Source of the DNA: Chrysomallon squamiferum
Lineage: Eukaryota > Mollusca > Gastropoda > Neomphalida > Peltospiridae
DNA: 42,500 bases
Assembly: GCA_012295275.1 (NCBI GenBank)
Contig: CM022667.1
Location: 3,454,501-3,497,000 of the forward strand
Direction: 5' to 3'
Position numbers and translations under genes: made by a program. This document shows, in pieces, positions 11,804 through 23,265 of the stretch (position 1 is its first letter; every line of letters begins with the position of its first letter). The notes under the pieces were generated by a model. That model searched no databases. It was not told the origin of the DNA and was given only the letters and a program-made list of their open reading frames with translations.

Positions 11804-11950
11804 TGTGTGTCTGTGTGCATGTGTCTTTGTGTATGTGTGTCTGTGAATATGTGTCAGTGGGTGTATGGATGTATGTGTGTGTAAAAGCCCAACTGTACAC
11901 TTAGTTCTATTTTATGCAGTAATCCAAACATTATGACTTTGTTACAGATT
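11296..11950. repeat. Three-copy repeat with embedded (GT)n arrays
   Basis: A core of about 70-90 bp occurs three times (about 11327-11410, 11521-11608, 11881-11949). The copies share AGTAATCCA-type sequence and TTATGCCTTTGTTACAGAT-type ends; the first two also share AAAATACAGCTGTATA. Each core is followed or preceded by a GT array; the longest, about 11650-11880, is almost pure GT. The third copy is the most diverged. The visible open frames are poly-Cys/Val or His/Thr repeat products. Confidence 0.85.
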
Positions 11951-12065
11951 TCATACCCAGCAGGACATCCCTGCCCACAGTCCATGACACCTGTGTAACA
12001 GTATTTACATTAATGATTAACACGAGTTGCATCAAGTGACCCATTTCTCTGTTATATGTCCGGGA
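11951..12065. other. Short unique spacer
   Basis: Unique sequence of balanced composition between GT tracts. No gene is seen. Confidence 0.4.
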
Positions 12066-12069
12066 TCGT

Positions 12070-12077
12070 TGTTTTGT

Positions 12078-12118
<41 letters not shown>
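12070..12118. repeat. (GT)n microsatellite
   Basis: Nearly uninterrupted GT units ending in a T run. Confidence 0.95.
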
Positions 12119-12120
<2 letters not shown>

Positions 12121-12558
12121 TTATATTTTTTATCTTAGACATAAAATCTCCTGTCACTACAAAACCTAATCATCTGTTTTACGATCGCAGGACACAGATT
12201 TATTCATTTAGCAGAAGCAGAGGATTGTTTTATTATTTACCTTCCCTTTGGCAGGAAGAAAAAAATAAACAACAACAACAAAAATGTTACTATTTCTGAT
12301 AAACTGAATCTAGAGCAGTGGCAAGATTAGGAAATAGTGATGGTGGTGAATAGAAGAGGTTTGATCCTGTAGTAGTAGTAACAGATTAATTCTGTAATAA
12401 ATGTTAGAAATTCCGTAAAAGAAAAACAGCTGAAATTTATTTTGCCTGCTTAATAACATAATAGGCATCATATACATGTCTGTATATTGTAGTGTGTGTG
12501 TGTGTGTATGTATCTGTTATATATACACACAGATATTACACATATACATTTATATATT

Positions 12559-12598
<40 letters not shown>

Positions 12599-13000
12599 TT
12601 TAGAGCGTTTATGTACATTATTTTATGCCTGTGTATGTAATATATTGTGTATACTTTTATATATTTATTTTTTGAAGTATATTTTGTCCATTAGAATATT
12701 ACAATTTTTATCTGCTTGTTTTAATTTCTAACCCTCAGCAACTGACAAAAAGCATAAACTCAAATCTGTTAGGTGCACATTTTATTGTTTCCATCATCAA
12801 TAAAAGTTATAAATACATTGTCCTGCATGTTTCTAATGTACCCATACATTTTATTAATCTGTATTTATGAATAATAATAGTATTATAATTAAAAGTAATA
12901 AAAAATGGAGAACAGTTTTAGAAAATCAAATTTCCCTCAGATGAATATTATTTATAGATTTTTGAATTAAAAAAAAAATTAATTTTTTAATTTTAATTTT
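12119..13000. other. AT-rich DNA with (GT) and (AT) microsatellites
   Basis: Holds (GT)n at about 12491-12508 and (AT)n at 12567-12590 in otherwise unremarkable AT-rich sequence. No gene is seen. Confidence 0.6.
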
Positions 13001-13029
13001 CTCTTTTGATTATTTTGTTTGCTTTGGGT

Positions 13030-13276
13030 TCCATAGTTAATTAATTAATTAATTTTATTTTATTTTATTTTATTTTATTTTATTTTTTAATTTACCTATT
13101 TATTTATTATTTAAATTTTATTTTATTTTATTCTATTTTATTAAATATAGTTTATTTTTTATTTTTTATTTTATTTATTTATTTACTTTATTTGGTTAGT
13201 TTTGCTTTGTTTGTTATTTACTTATTTTTATTTTTATTTTTATTTTTATTTTTATTTTTATTTTTATTTTTTTTTT

Positions 13277-13320
<44 letters not shown>

Positions 13321-13465
13321 TATTTATTTAGTTTATTTCATTAGTTTTGCTTTGTTTATTATTTACTTATTTTATTTCAATTTATTGTATTTTTCTTTTC
13401 TCTCTCTCTCTTTCTTTTTTTTTTCTTTATTTCTTTCTTTCTTTCTTTATTTATTTATTTACTTG
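13030..13465. repeat. (ATTTT)n/(TTTTTA)n/(CTTT)n complex microsatellite
   Basis: Successive tracts: ATTTT units from about 13050, eight or so TTTTTA hexamers at about 13224-13270, about ten CTTT units at about 13278-13320, then further CTTT/ATTT tracts to 13462. A Phe/Leu/Tyr-rich forward frame spans it and is an artefact. Confidence 0.9.
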
Positions 13466-14040
13466 TTAACCTATTCCAATGTTTTCACACATCAAGGTCA
13501 ATGTCTCACTATGACAACAGATGTCGTGAACAGATCTAGTTCTACCAGTCTCTCGTCTGTGTGTCTGTATGTCTGACTGAACTCGCTGAGTTCACTCTGA
13601 TCATCTTTTCTCATCTCAAACACACTGATAACTCAGACAACATTTGTTTCACTTACCGTTCTGATAACGCTTTTTACACACACAGATGCACGCACACGCA
13701 GAGACACACAGACACACATACACACACACATTCATTATAGAGCTGATATAAGGTTTATTTTGGTTCATAGAGCTACGATAAAAAAAAACAGTTTCACAAA
13801 AATAACTTAAACATAGTTTTGGTATTGCTGCTTATAAGAGATTTCTGTTGGTGTATAGTTTTAAACAAGATTCCTTTCAGCATACATCTTGGAAAAGGTT
13901 TGTTTCACTTTATAATTTTATATTTTATTTCAATACATTGGTATGTGGTTTATACAAGGTTTGTTTAGTATATTGATGAGAACACTGTTTGGAATGGAAG
14001 AGGTTCATGATTTACATTGATTACTTATCAAAACAGTACT
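13466..14040. other. Unique sequence with a (CA)n patch
   Basis: Fairly complex sequence at 13470-13680, then ACACAC-rich sequence at about 13676-13731, then AT-rich unique DNA. No gene is recognised. Confidence 0.5.
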
Positions 14041-14047
14041 GTGAACC

Positions 14048-14205
14048 TAAACCTATATCATTATCCAATCATCTGATGTTAAACCTACATCATTATCCAA
14101 TCATCTGATGTAAAAACCTACATCATTATCCAAACATCTGATGTTAAACCTACAGCATTAATCTAGACATCTGATGTAAAAACCTACAGCCTTACGCAAA
14201 CATTT
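14048..14205. repeat. 32-34 bp minisatellite, ~5 copies
   Basis: The unit reads roughly AACCTACATCATTATCCAAT followed by CATCTGATGT. Alternate copies carry extra A residues between units. Each unit contains the inverted pair ACATCA and TGATGT (6-bp arms). The last two copies are diverged. Confidence 0.85.
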
Positions 14206-15330
14206 GTAGGATGTACTGATGTGTTTGTGAGACTTGAAGATTCTGGAGATAAAGTCTGTTTGTTGTATGAGAACTGAAAGTGAAATTGTCATCAGTGTGT
14301 TTCATCCAGTTCAGTTTCAGACATCCATCACCAGAGCTCTTTGTCCCCAACTGCAGTGAGATGCTGCTTATATATTATTATTATTAATTTATTTGTTTTA
14401 AATTATTACTTTATGTTTTTAAAGACATTTTATGTGTCTGTGGCAGTGTATTCACATTCTTAAATTTCTAGATTTTTTATTTTTTATTTTTTTCATCGAT
14501 CTGACATGTGCATGAATAGAATGAATTTATTTTGTGTGTTAAGATGGTTGTTCTGTTCCAGTAATATATACCTGTATATGTCTCTTTCAGTAGCTTATGT
14601 TGATAAAAGCCATTTTTATTAAAAGATTAAAAATAATAATAAAATAAAATAAAATAAAATAATTTAAAATGAAATAAAATAAATATTAAAATAGTTATAA
14701 GAAAAATAATATTAGCCAATTTAAATTAATTGTTTTTTTTCTTTTCAAAATGAATCCTCTGAATGAAACCATTTTGTATTCAACGAAATAAAAATCATCT
14801 GATGCACATCTAGTTTATTAATGGCTGCTACAGATAAAAATATTATACAGTAAAGTTCAAAAATAAAACAAAATAAAAATAGAATTATATGCTTATTGGA
14901 AATACCTCTTTAGATTTATCCCTCAAAATGGTTTTTCTAATTTAAGATGCTTTACGTATTTTTTTTTTTTTTTTCTGTGCATTCCGTATTTTATTCATAA
15001 TCTCCTGTGCGATCATAATGTTATTGTCTTTGCCGAGGACAGATAACCTCTTTATTACACTCCTTTATGTGTTACCCTTGCACTCACATTCTTCTGCCAA
15101 AGCAGTTAAATTATATCTGTTGATCATATGACCATGTACTTCTCAGGTCGCTAGAGGTCACTGCAGTCACAGTAACAAATTGGCTACACATTGATTTTTG
15201 TTCAAGGGATGCCATTGTAATGGTTAAAAAAAATAATGGAAACTAAATCCTTTCTTGTCACAAAATCTTGTTGATAATCACATAGCTGTTTTGTGATCAA
15301 TAAATTATGTCCTAATGCAATCACTTTTTT
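14206..15330. other. Unique AT-rich DNA, no gene seen
   Basis: Includes (AATAA)n-like sequence at about 14635-14690, T runs at about 14960-14974 and 15326-15340, and a more balanced part at about 15000-15240. The sequence GCTAGAGGTCACTGCAG at about 15153-15169 only partly resembles a CTCF site. Confidence 0.55.
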
Positions 15331-15565
15331 TTTTTTTTTTGTCTCTGAACTCTTGTGAAGAAGAAGGAAGAGAAGAATCAGTTCTATGTTGTGCGTCTGG
15401 TTCCTGCAAACTCTTGTTTGTTTGTTTGTTTGTTTGTTGAGATCCTGGGACAGTCTCTCAGGTCAGGTCAGGTCAGGTTGTGTGAGGTGTCAGGCACAGG
15501 GCTAATTGCCAACACTTGCTCTCTGAGATCTAGAGAGAAGAAACCTGATGGTTTTTTTAGATAAA
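15331..15565. other. Balanced patch with (TTTG)n and (GGTCA)n
   Basis: A TTTG tetranucleotide tract (about 15416-15438) and four overlapping AGGTC pentamers at 15459-15479 in a locally GC-richer stretch. A forward open frame (15355-15564) exists but is partly microsatellite-derived and has no domain I recognise. Confidence 0.45.
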
Positions 15566-16004
15566 AGAGAAAAAAAGAACATTTGTAGAGATGTGTAGAT
15601 AGGTTCTTATGGGAAATGTCTGATTTTTTTTTTTTTTTTTTTCTTGATTTTCTTTGATTTTGTTTTGTTTTGTTTTTTTTGTTTATTATTATTGAGAACT
15701 CTATTTTTAAAATCTTTTCTAGGTTTTTACAGGATATGCTTATTGTTCTTAAATTCCTAAATGTATCCTGATTCTATGAATTTCTCTGAATTTCTAGGGA
15801 TGAAAACTAATGTTTTCTTTTAATAAAGAGAAATAGGACTATAAAGATCTATAGATAGATTAGAGTACAAATCTGATATTTCTTTTTGATAAAAAACATT
15901 TTGAAAGATATTTTGATAGGTTCTTACAGTATGTACTAGTTATTCATAATTTCATAATAATTTTCTTTTTCTTTGAATTTACTGAGCAGAAATGTCGACT
16001 TTTA

Positions 16005-16047
<43 letters not shown>

Positions 16048-16500
16048 TAAAGTGAATATTATTTATAACAATCTTTAGACACACTCATATCTTATAAACA
16101 GTTTCATCGCTTTCTGAATATCTGGAGATGACATTTTTTGTTTGTGTTTTTTTCTGTCATTAAAGAGAACATTATTTATAAAGATCTTTTGTGGATTGTA
16201 CAGCACATTTTTGATGGGTTCGTTTCTTGTTTTTGTTTTTTTTCTTGGAGGGATAAAAAAGATAAAATTTATAAAGATCTGCAGAAAGGTTCTTTGCTAG
16301 ATATACATATTCTTAATTTCATAATGATATTCTCACTCTTTGAGTTTTCTTTTGATAAAAGAAAAGATTGTTTATGCAGGTTTTTGATGTGTATATTTAT
16401 AGTTTTTAAGCGCATAAACATATTGTTGCTCTTCGAGTTTGTAAAGAAGATACACGATCTTTTAAAACATTTTTATTTTTATTTTTTATAAAATAATATT
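15566..16500. repeat. Very old, degenerate ~100-bp tandem family
   Basis: Recurring elements in the same order: a TTGATAAAA or TTAATAAAGA segment, TATAAAGATCT (15841, 16174 and 16274 regions), ATAGGTTCTT-like sequence (15600, 15907, 16288 regions), then ATTCTTAATTTCATAAT-like sequence. Copies are strongly diverged and interrupted by an ATTT tract (about 16010-16046). Confidence 0.5.
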
Positions 16501-17280
<780 letters not shown>

Positions 17281-17523
17281 CTGTGTTTGAGCTTGTTTTT
17301 CAGCTGTCGAGACAAAGGAGGAATTATATCAATAACAATGTGTCTCGTATCTTTTCAAACGAAGTCATTAGATAGATATTTCTCCTGTAGATGAGGATCA
17401 ATTAAAAATTAACGAACGCCCCGAGATCGTGGGGGGTGCAGGGGGGGAGCGCCACCGAGCTGAAATTCATCTGACTTTATTGATAATCCTGCAATTAACT
17501 GCAAACGCATATAATGACTGGAT
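17281..17523. promoter_or_regulatory. Candidate conserved non-coding island, left part
   Basis: Balanced-composition sequence with a GC-rich patch (about 17416-17460, including G-runs on the plus strand) and AATTAACTGCAAACGC-type sequence. A poly-purine tract (17524-17587) separates it from the right part. No coding frame is seen. The regulatory role is inferred. Confidence 0.35.
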
Positions 17524-17543
17524 TGAGAGAGAGAGAGAAAAAA

Positions 17544-17575
<32 letters not shown>

Positions 17576-17587
17576 AAAAAAAAAAAA
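17524..17587. repeat. (GA)n and long poly-A tract
   Basis: A short GA tract followed by A25, a single G (17563) and A24: about 50 bp of almost pure A inside a candidate regulatory island. Confidence 0.97.
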
Positions 17588-17737
17588 CCAACCCCAGTCT
17601 ATGACATAATCAATAGACGTCAGCGATCATTAGCGGTTGGATTATTAATTATGCTTGTCATTAATTGATTTTCACCTTCCATGAATGATGTTGTGCCTTT
17701 CATATCCGGCCATTCTCCTCTTGATTAGACATGCCGG

Positions 17738-17751
17738 GTTGCCGCGGCAAC
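17738..17751. promoter_or_regulatory. RFX X-box palindrome
   Basis: GTTGCCGCGGCAAC is a perfect 14-bp inverted repeat matching the RFX-family X-box (two GTTGCC half-sites in opposite orientation, 2-bp spacer). Confidence 0.6.
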
Positions 17752-17752
17752 C

Positions 17753-17760
17753 ATGCAAAT
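17753..17760 (+). promoter_or_regulatory. POU octamer ATGCAAAT
   Basis: A perfect octamer one base after the X-box. Octamers alone are common in this AT-rich window (seven in total); the juxtaposition is what makes this one notable. Confidence 0.45.
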
Positions 17761-17960
17761 TAGCGCCGCGGATATTAATGAGCAAAAATTGTTCTCTGTT
17801 TCATTGCTTCGGATAAAAATAATAAACAATAATATGCCTCCGACGGCCGGGGAAAATGTGCCTGAATGTGTAATGAAAAAAAAAAAACCCAGAAAGATAT
17901 TGCTGAAAAATATAAAAATATATATATACCAAAGCTAATTGACTTTCGTTTGTTGTGTGC

Positions 17961-18089
17961 GTAATCATATTTTTGTTCGAGATGTATTTGTTATGTGAGT
18001 GCGTTATTGTGTTGCAGACTGAATAAAGGAATTTAATTAAATAAATGATCATTTTACTAGAAAGGTTTATTATTATTATTATTAACTAC

Positions 18090-18090
<1 letters not shown>
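17961..18090. other. AT-rich spacer with (ATT)n
   Basis: AT-rich sequence ending in about five TTA units. Nothing else is seen. Confidence 0.5.

Positions 18091-18131
<41 letters not shown>
18091..18131. repeat. Poly-T tract, 41 nt
   Basis: An uninterrupted T41 homopolymer. Its exact length is uncertain in any assembly. Confidence 0.97.
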
Positions 18132-18544
18132 CTTTCTCGTATCCATGGTTTGGTTTGTTATATTTATTTATTTTTTTTTTTATTATTTCTACCAATTTTT
18201 CAAAGTCTGTGGTAATTTGGGTTTGTCTCACTGATTCTGTCTGCAGATATTTTGTAATTAAGGACACAGTTAATTTTGACCTAGCTGTGTTTACCCTATT
18301 TTTAATATCTTAACAAAAATATAATATATATATATATATAAATAGGATTGAATTAAATGTTTTGTTTTTTCAGAACTAATTTTGTATTTACTAGTGACTA
18401 AATTGACTTAGGTTGTTTTTTTTTGTTGTAATTTGTGTCTTACTCTTTTCATTATTGTGCGAATGATTCACCAGTTTAAGAAACTCCCTCCGAATAGATA
18501 ATTTTAACTTTTGACTTAACTGCTTATACAACAAAACAAAAATA

Positions 18545-18583
<39 letters not shown>

Positions 18584-18732
18584 TGTATGATCAAACACAG
18601 ATTTACAAATAAACAATTAAATTAAATTTGTGTTCTATTTCTTACTCAATAATATTTTAATAGATATTACTACTGAAACTTATATTAGTACAACACCTAT
18701 TAAAACAACATCAACAAAAATAAACTTTAACA
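18132..18732. other. AT-rich DNA with (AT)n and (AAT)n
   Basis: Contains (AT)n at about 18323-18340 and an (AT)n(AAT)n compound at about 18541-18582. No gene is seen. Confidence 0.6.
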
Positions 18733-18796
18733 CAAACACATGCACGCACACACACACACACACACACACATGCACACACACACACACACACACATA
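18733..18796. repeat. (CA)n microsatellite
   Basis: Two CA tracts separated by TGCA, ending in CATATATG. Confidence 0.95.
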
Positions 18797-19045
18797 TATG
18801 TACTGTAAAATAAATAAATTAAAAACTAAAAAAAAAAAATTAAAAGAAAAGAATTGTCTCTGGTGCAATTTGTTTAACTGACATTCAGAATTCAAATCTT
18901 AGTTGCTTATCTAACCTTTTTGTTTTCAGTATAATTTACTTTTTTTTTTTTTTTTTTTTGGTCTTTAACAAAAGACACACAACCTACCAGCAATGTACAC
19001 AATATATTACCAATATGAAATCAGAATCCTATAGTCTAGAGTATT
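18797..19045. other. AT-rich unique spacer
   Basis: Contains a T run of about 19 near 18941-18959. No gene is seen. Confidence 0.5.
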
Positions 19046-20490
19046 AGGAAATTTACAGACTGATCAGTAATCTAAAAACTGCCTTCAATAAACAGTCTGC
19101 CTTATGAAACTGATAAAGAGTAAAATAATAACAAACATCAGTAACGAAGTTGAGCAATCTGCAGATGTACTGATAACCTGTAATAAACCTACTGATACCA
19201 ACAAGTAAGCAAGGACAAACCATTGGCAAACATGACAACCTTTAGTAAACCTACTGACAGCAATCAGTACACGTGACAACAGTTAGTAAACTTACTGACA
19301 TCAATCAGTAAACACGGCAACCATCAGTAAACGTGACATCAATCAGTAAACATGACAACCGTTAGTAAACCTACTGACATCAATCAGTAAACATGACAAC
19401 TTGCTGACATCAACCAGTAAACGTGACAACCATTAGTAAACCTACTGACAGCAATCAGTAAACGTGACAGTCTTTAGTAAACCTACTGACAGCAATCAGT
19501 AAACGTGACAGTCTTTAGTAAACCTACTGACATCGATCAGTAAACGTGACAGTCTTGAGTAAACCTACTGACAGCAATCAGTAAATGTGACAGTCTTTAG
19601 AAAACCTACTGACAACAACCAGTAAACGTGACAGCCTTTAGAAAACCTGCTGACATCAACCAGCAAAGATGACAGTCTTAGTAAACCTACTGACATCAAG
19701 GACAAAGTAAGCAAGGACAAACCATTGGCAAACATGACAACCTTTAGTAAACCTACTGACAGCAATCAGTAAACGTGACAACAGTTAGTAAACTTACTGA
19801 CATCAATCAGTAAACACGGCAGCCATCAGTAAACGTGACATCAATCAGTAAACATGACAACCGTTAGTAAACCTACTGACATCAATCAGTAAACATGACA
19901 ACTTGCTGACATCAATCAGTAAACATGACAACTTGCTGACATCAACCAGTAAACGTGACAACCATTAGTAAACCTACTGACAGCAATCAGTAAACGTGAC
20001 AGTCTTTAGTAAACCTACTGACAGCAATCAGTAAACGTGACAGTCTTTAGTAAACCTACTGACATCGATCAGTAAACGTGACAGTCTTGAGTAAACCTAC
20101 TGACAGCAATCAGTAAATGTGACAGTCTTTAGAAAACCTACTGACAACAACCAGTAAACGTGACAGCCTTTAGAAAACCTGCTGACATCAACCAGCAAAG
20201 ATGACAGTCTTAGTAAACCTACTGACATCAAGCAGCAAAAATAACAACCTTTTAGAAAAACCTGCTGACAGCAATCAGTAAACGTATCAACCTTTTAGAA
20301 AAACCTGCTGACAGCAATCAGTAAACGTATCAACCTTTTAGAAAAACCTGCTGACAGCAATCAGTAAACGTGTCAACCTTTTAGAAAAACCTGCTGACAG
20401 CAATCAGTAAACGTGTCAACCTTTTAGAAAAACCTGCTGACAATCGCCTGAAACATGTAAAACCATCAGTAAACATGACAGAGCAGTCAG
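19046..20490. repeat. TGACA-rich minisatellite with higher-order duplication
   Basis: Units of about 30-45 bp built from AGTAAACCTACTGACAGCAA and TCAGTAAACGTGACAGTCTT. The left edge (19046-19200) is degenerate. The last five units (about 20230-20445) form a distinct homogeneous subfamily of 43 bp with ACCTTTTAGAAAAACCTGCT. Nearly every unit has the inverted pair TACTGA and TCAGTA. A block of about 0.5 kb is duplicated in tandem (see separate entry). Confidence 0.95.
19205..20222. repeat. Recent tandem duplication of ~0.5-kb block
   Basis: GTAAGCAAGGACAAACCATT starts at 19205 and again at 19707 (offset 502), and the following order of variant units is copied almost base for base. By the block end (GACAGTCTTAGTAAACC at 19671 and 20203) the offset is 532 because the second copy has gained one 30-bp subunit. 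Confidence 0.9.
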
Positions 20491-20885
20491 TAAACCTACT
20501 TAGATTTCCTCCTACAAGCACTTACAAGTGATCTACAAATAAAGCCTTACTGCTGTTATCATGGAGGACATTTCTGTTATCGCCAACGACACCAGAGCTT
20601 TTTTTTTAACATCTGGACAGGTCTGCGAAATGTCTGCCCCATTTGCAGGACATTTCTTTTATATCAATGGCAGTGACAGTGCTTTTAAATGCCGTGTCTT
20701 AGCACTGACCTAGTAATATTATTACCAGATGAAAAACATTTAGAAGATTTCTCTCAGATTAATGCAAGAAGCCAACCGCATGACACTGATTGATGTGTAG
20801 TTTTTCGTCACCAATAAGACTACGCAATTGATCTCGCCAATAATCAGTCGTTAACCAGACCTGTTTATTTTTACTAGTTTTATCT
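20491..20885. other. Balanced unique island
   Basis: Homopolymer-poor except one T run. AGGACATTTCT occurs twice (about 20557 and 20647), and GAAATGTC at 20627-20634 is the complement of GACATTTC at 20649-20656, giving a small potential hairpin. It could be regulatory; no gene is seen. Confidence 0.4.
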
Positions 20886-20899
20886 TATTTTTATTTATT

Positions 20900-20935
<36 letters not shown>

Positions 20936-20940
20936 TTATG
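20886..20940. repeat. (ATTT)n microsatellite
   Basis: About twelve ATTT/TTTA units with minor interruptions. Confidence 0.9.
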
Positions 20941-21470
20941 GTTTGTTTTTCTCCACGTCTTTGTTTGCCAGTAATAAAGTTACGTGATAATGTTTCGAAA
21001 TTTCAAAACCGTGTTTTCACCTAGATGTCTTCTATTCGTTGTTTGTTTTTATTTTATTTTTTTTTTTTTTTAAGTATATAAATCTTTATATTAGGAACTG
21101 ATACTAAATGCAAATGAAGCTTTGATTGATTGTGAATGGTTTAATTGAAAAAACACCCCACCCCAGTATGAATTAACCGTTGACTGGTGTTTTCCGAGGT
21201 ATGGATTGCAATTGTTGTCAGGTTGTTTTTTTTTTTTTTGTTTTGAAGCTATATAATAAAAATAATGATAAAATTTCTTCTAAGGATTTCAACAATACTT
21301 TTTATTACTTTTTTTTGTTTTTAAATGTTTTTTTTTTTTTTTTTTTGTAAAGAATCATTAATCATTAAATTTGCCTTTTGTTTGACGTCGTTATTAAGGT
21401 TTAAAGTAACCTAGATATGTTTTCATTTATTTTCTTTCTTATGTTTATTTTATTCAACAATTTCTTTTCT
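20941..21470. other. AT-rich unique DNA
   Basis: Includes T runs at about 21058-21072, 21225-21239 and 21326-21347, and an octamer ATGCAAAT at 21108-21115. No gene is seen. Confidence 0.55.
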
Positions 21471-21473
21471 CTT

Positions 21474-21499
21474 TCATAATAATAATAATGATGAATTAC

Positions 21500-21531
<32 letters not shown>

Positions 21532-21550
21532 TGTTGATGATGATGATATA
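21474..21550. repeat. (AAT)n then (GAT)n trinucleotide tract
   Basis: AAT units near 21477 and 21500-21528, followed by about six GATGAT units. Confidence 0.9.
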
Positions 21551-21619
21551 AATATGTATTATAATTAAAACAACTATTTAATTTCTTCAGAAACCATCCT
21601 TGCAAGGTTTTATATTTTT

Positions 21620-21935
21620 AGATTTCTGTTGTTGATGATGCTGTCAGTGAGTGATCTTGTTGCTGTTGTTGATGATGATATTGCTACTGTTGATGTTATT
21701 TTTTTTATGATGTTGCTCTTGTTGATGATGTTATTGTTGATGGTATTGATATTATTGATAATGTCATTTTTGCTGTTGTTGACATTAGTATTATTGATGA
21801 CATTACTGTTGATTTTGATATTATGGATGATGTAATTGTTGTTGCTGTTGTTGTTAATGTGTTCCTATTGTTATAAATTTCTGTTATTGATGATGATGTT
21901 GCTGTTGATGATGTTTTTACTTCTTGGTGATTGTT
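21620..21935. repeat. Degenerate (GTT/GAT)n tract
   Basis: About 300 bp dominated by TTGTTGATGATG-like units. Open frames on both strands (Met/Leu-rich forward, Thr/Ser-rich reverse) are repeat artefacts. Confidence 0.85.
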
Positions 21936-22980
21936 ACTGACTGTTTTTCTTTTCATTTTGGTCATTATGGGAACAATATTCTTTTCTGTAAAAGCCTTAT
22001 AAAAATCCTTTGTAAAAATGTGTGTGTGTCTGTGTGTCTATATGTTTAATTAATTCTGTTAAGTTTTTGCTTTACCATAATTGAAACTTCAAAACTTTGC
22101 AGATTAATAATATTTAAAAATAAAACAGTGTTATTTAATACAAATATTAATTTTATCAAAATACTAGTAAATATGTCTAGGAATTAGATATATATAAAAG
22201 TAATTTAGACTACAAATTATTTACAAATTGGTTTTGAAATTATTTTTTTTTATACATATAATTGATGAAATTATAAACCTCCAGAAACTGAAATTCATTT
22301 GATTATTTAATTTTTATTTTAACTGTTGAAACTACAAAACTTCACGAATAAAATAGATTTAAGATTACCATCATGATAAGGAAATCATTGTATAATTTTT
22401 ACTTAGAAGGAAAATTAAACTCTGTATATGGATTTTATTTTTAACAGGCAGCAATTCTAATAGTAACTCATATTTTGTTCCTTTCGCAATCATTTTTATT
22501 CTAATTGTCCAACCATCGAAGTTTAATTTGAATTTAAAATTAATTTCGTATTAGTGTAATTTTTACTTCATCAGAAAAATAGAAAAATTACCACAATAAT
22601 TTACAAACGTAATAATTGTAATTGTCCATACAGCAGACAATCACAGATACATTTTGTAATATTAATGTGAGGTTTTTTTTTTTGTTTTTGTTTCTTTTCA
22701 TTAGTATAATTTTTCGAGTTGGCAGAAGAAAAACAAACAAAAAAGCAATTGATTTTGATTTTGACTCGAGTTCCGAGGTATCAGCTTGTGATGATACAAA
22801 CAAACCTCCAAGCTGTTCAGTGCTATTGTTGTACTTTTAGTAATTTACTTACATAAATATTCTCAGTCACCGATTTTGTCAATTATTCAAACATCTCATT
22901 TCATTACTGTCAGTATTAATTTTGATTCTTCTGTATTATTGTTGCCTTTGATAATATAATGCTGTATTTTTTAATTTTAA
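21936..22980. other. AT-rich unique DNA, no gene seen
   Basis: About 1 kb with only short T runs and a small GT patch (22021-22040). Similar segments around GAAACTTCAAAACTTTGCA (22083) and GAAACTACAAAACTTCACGA (22328) hint at an old duplication. Short opposite-strand open stretches at 22588-22840 have no recognised domain. Confidence 0.5.
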
Positions 22981-23265
22981 ATTGTTACAATTGTGTTTGT
23001 TATTATTATTACTGTTCATATTAATATTTATCATCCCTGTTTTTGCATTTTTTAGTTATTGTATTTGTTGTTGTTGTTATTATTGTTATATTTGTGTTAT
23101 TATTAGTGTTACTGTTATTGTTGTTTTAATATTAATATTATTAATAGTTGTAGTAATAGTACTAGTAATAGCAGTAATAGTGATAGTTGTACTAGTCATA
23201 AAAGTAATAACAGTGTTTGTTCTTGTTATGGTTGTTGTTATTTTTGGTATTATTAATTATTAACA
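22981..23265. repeat. Degenerate (ATT/GTT/GTA)n tract
   Basis: Trinucleotide-rich sequence (TTATTATTA, GTTGTTGTT, AGTAATAGT). The forward Val/Ile/Leu-rich open frame looks like a membrane segment but comes from the repeat. Confidence 0.8.

Larger units (their letters stand above)
17588..17960. promoter_or_regulatory. Candidate conserved island with RFX and POU sites
   Basis: A balanced, homopolymer-poor island. It includes homeodomain-type cores (ATTAATTATG at about 17643-17652, CATTAATTGA at about 17659-17668, TTGATTAG), a perfect 14-bp RFX X-box palindrome (17738-17751), a POU octamer (17753-17760), and CCGCGG twice within 30 bp. This mix is typical of animal developmental enhancers, but no conservation data are available here. 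Confidence 0.45.

Noticed and set aside
11563-11904. Cys/Val-rich and His/Thr-rich open frames
   Set aside because: They are translations of a (GT)n/(CA)n microsatellite, open on both strands.
15150-15170. Second CTCF site
   Set aside because: GCTAGAGGTCACTGCAG lacks the GGC core and mismatches several key positions.
15459-15479. Tandem AGGTCA nuclear-receptor half-sites
   Set aside because: The half-sites overlap with a 5-bp period, which is a pentanucleotide microsatellite and not a spaced direct repeat that receptors use.
19046-20490. CRISPR array
   Set aside because: Repeats are contiguous and degenerate, with no unique spacers between them, in a eukaryotic context.
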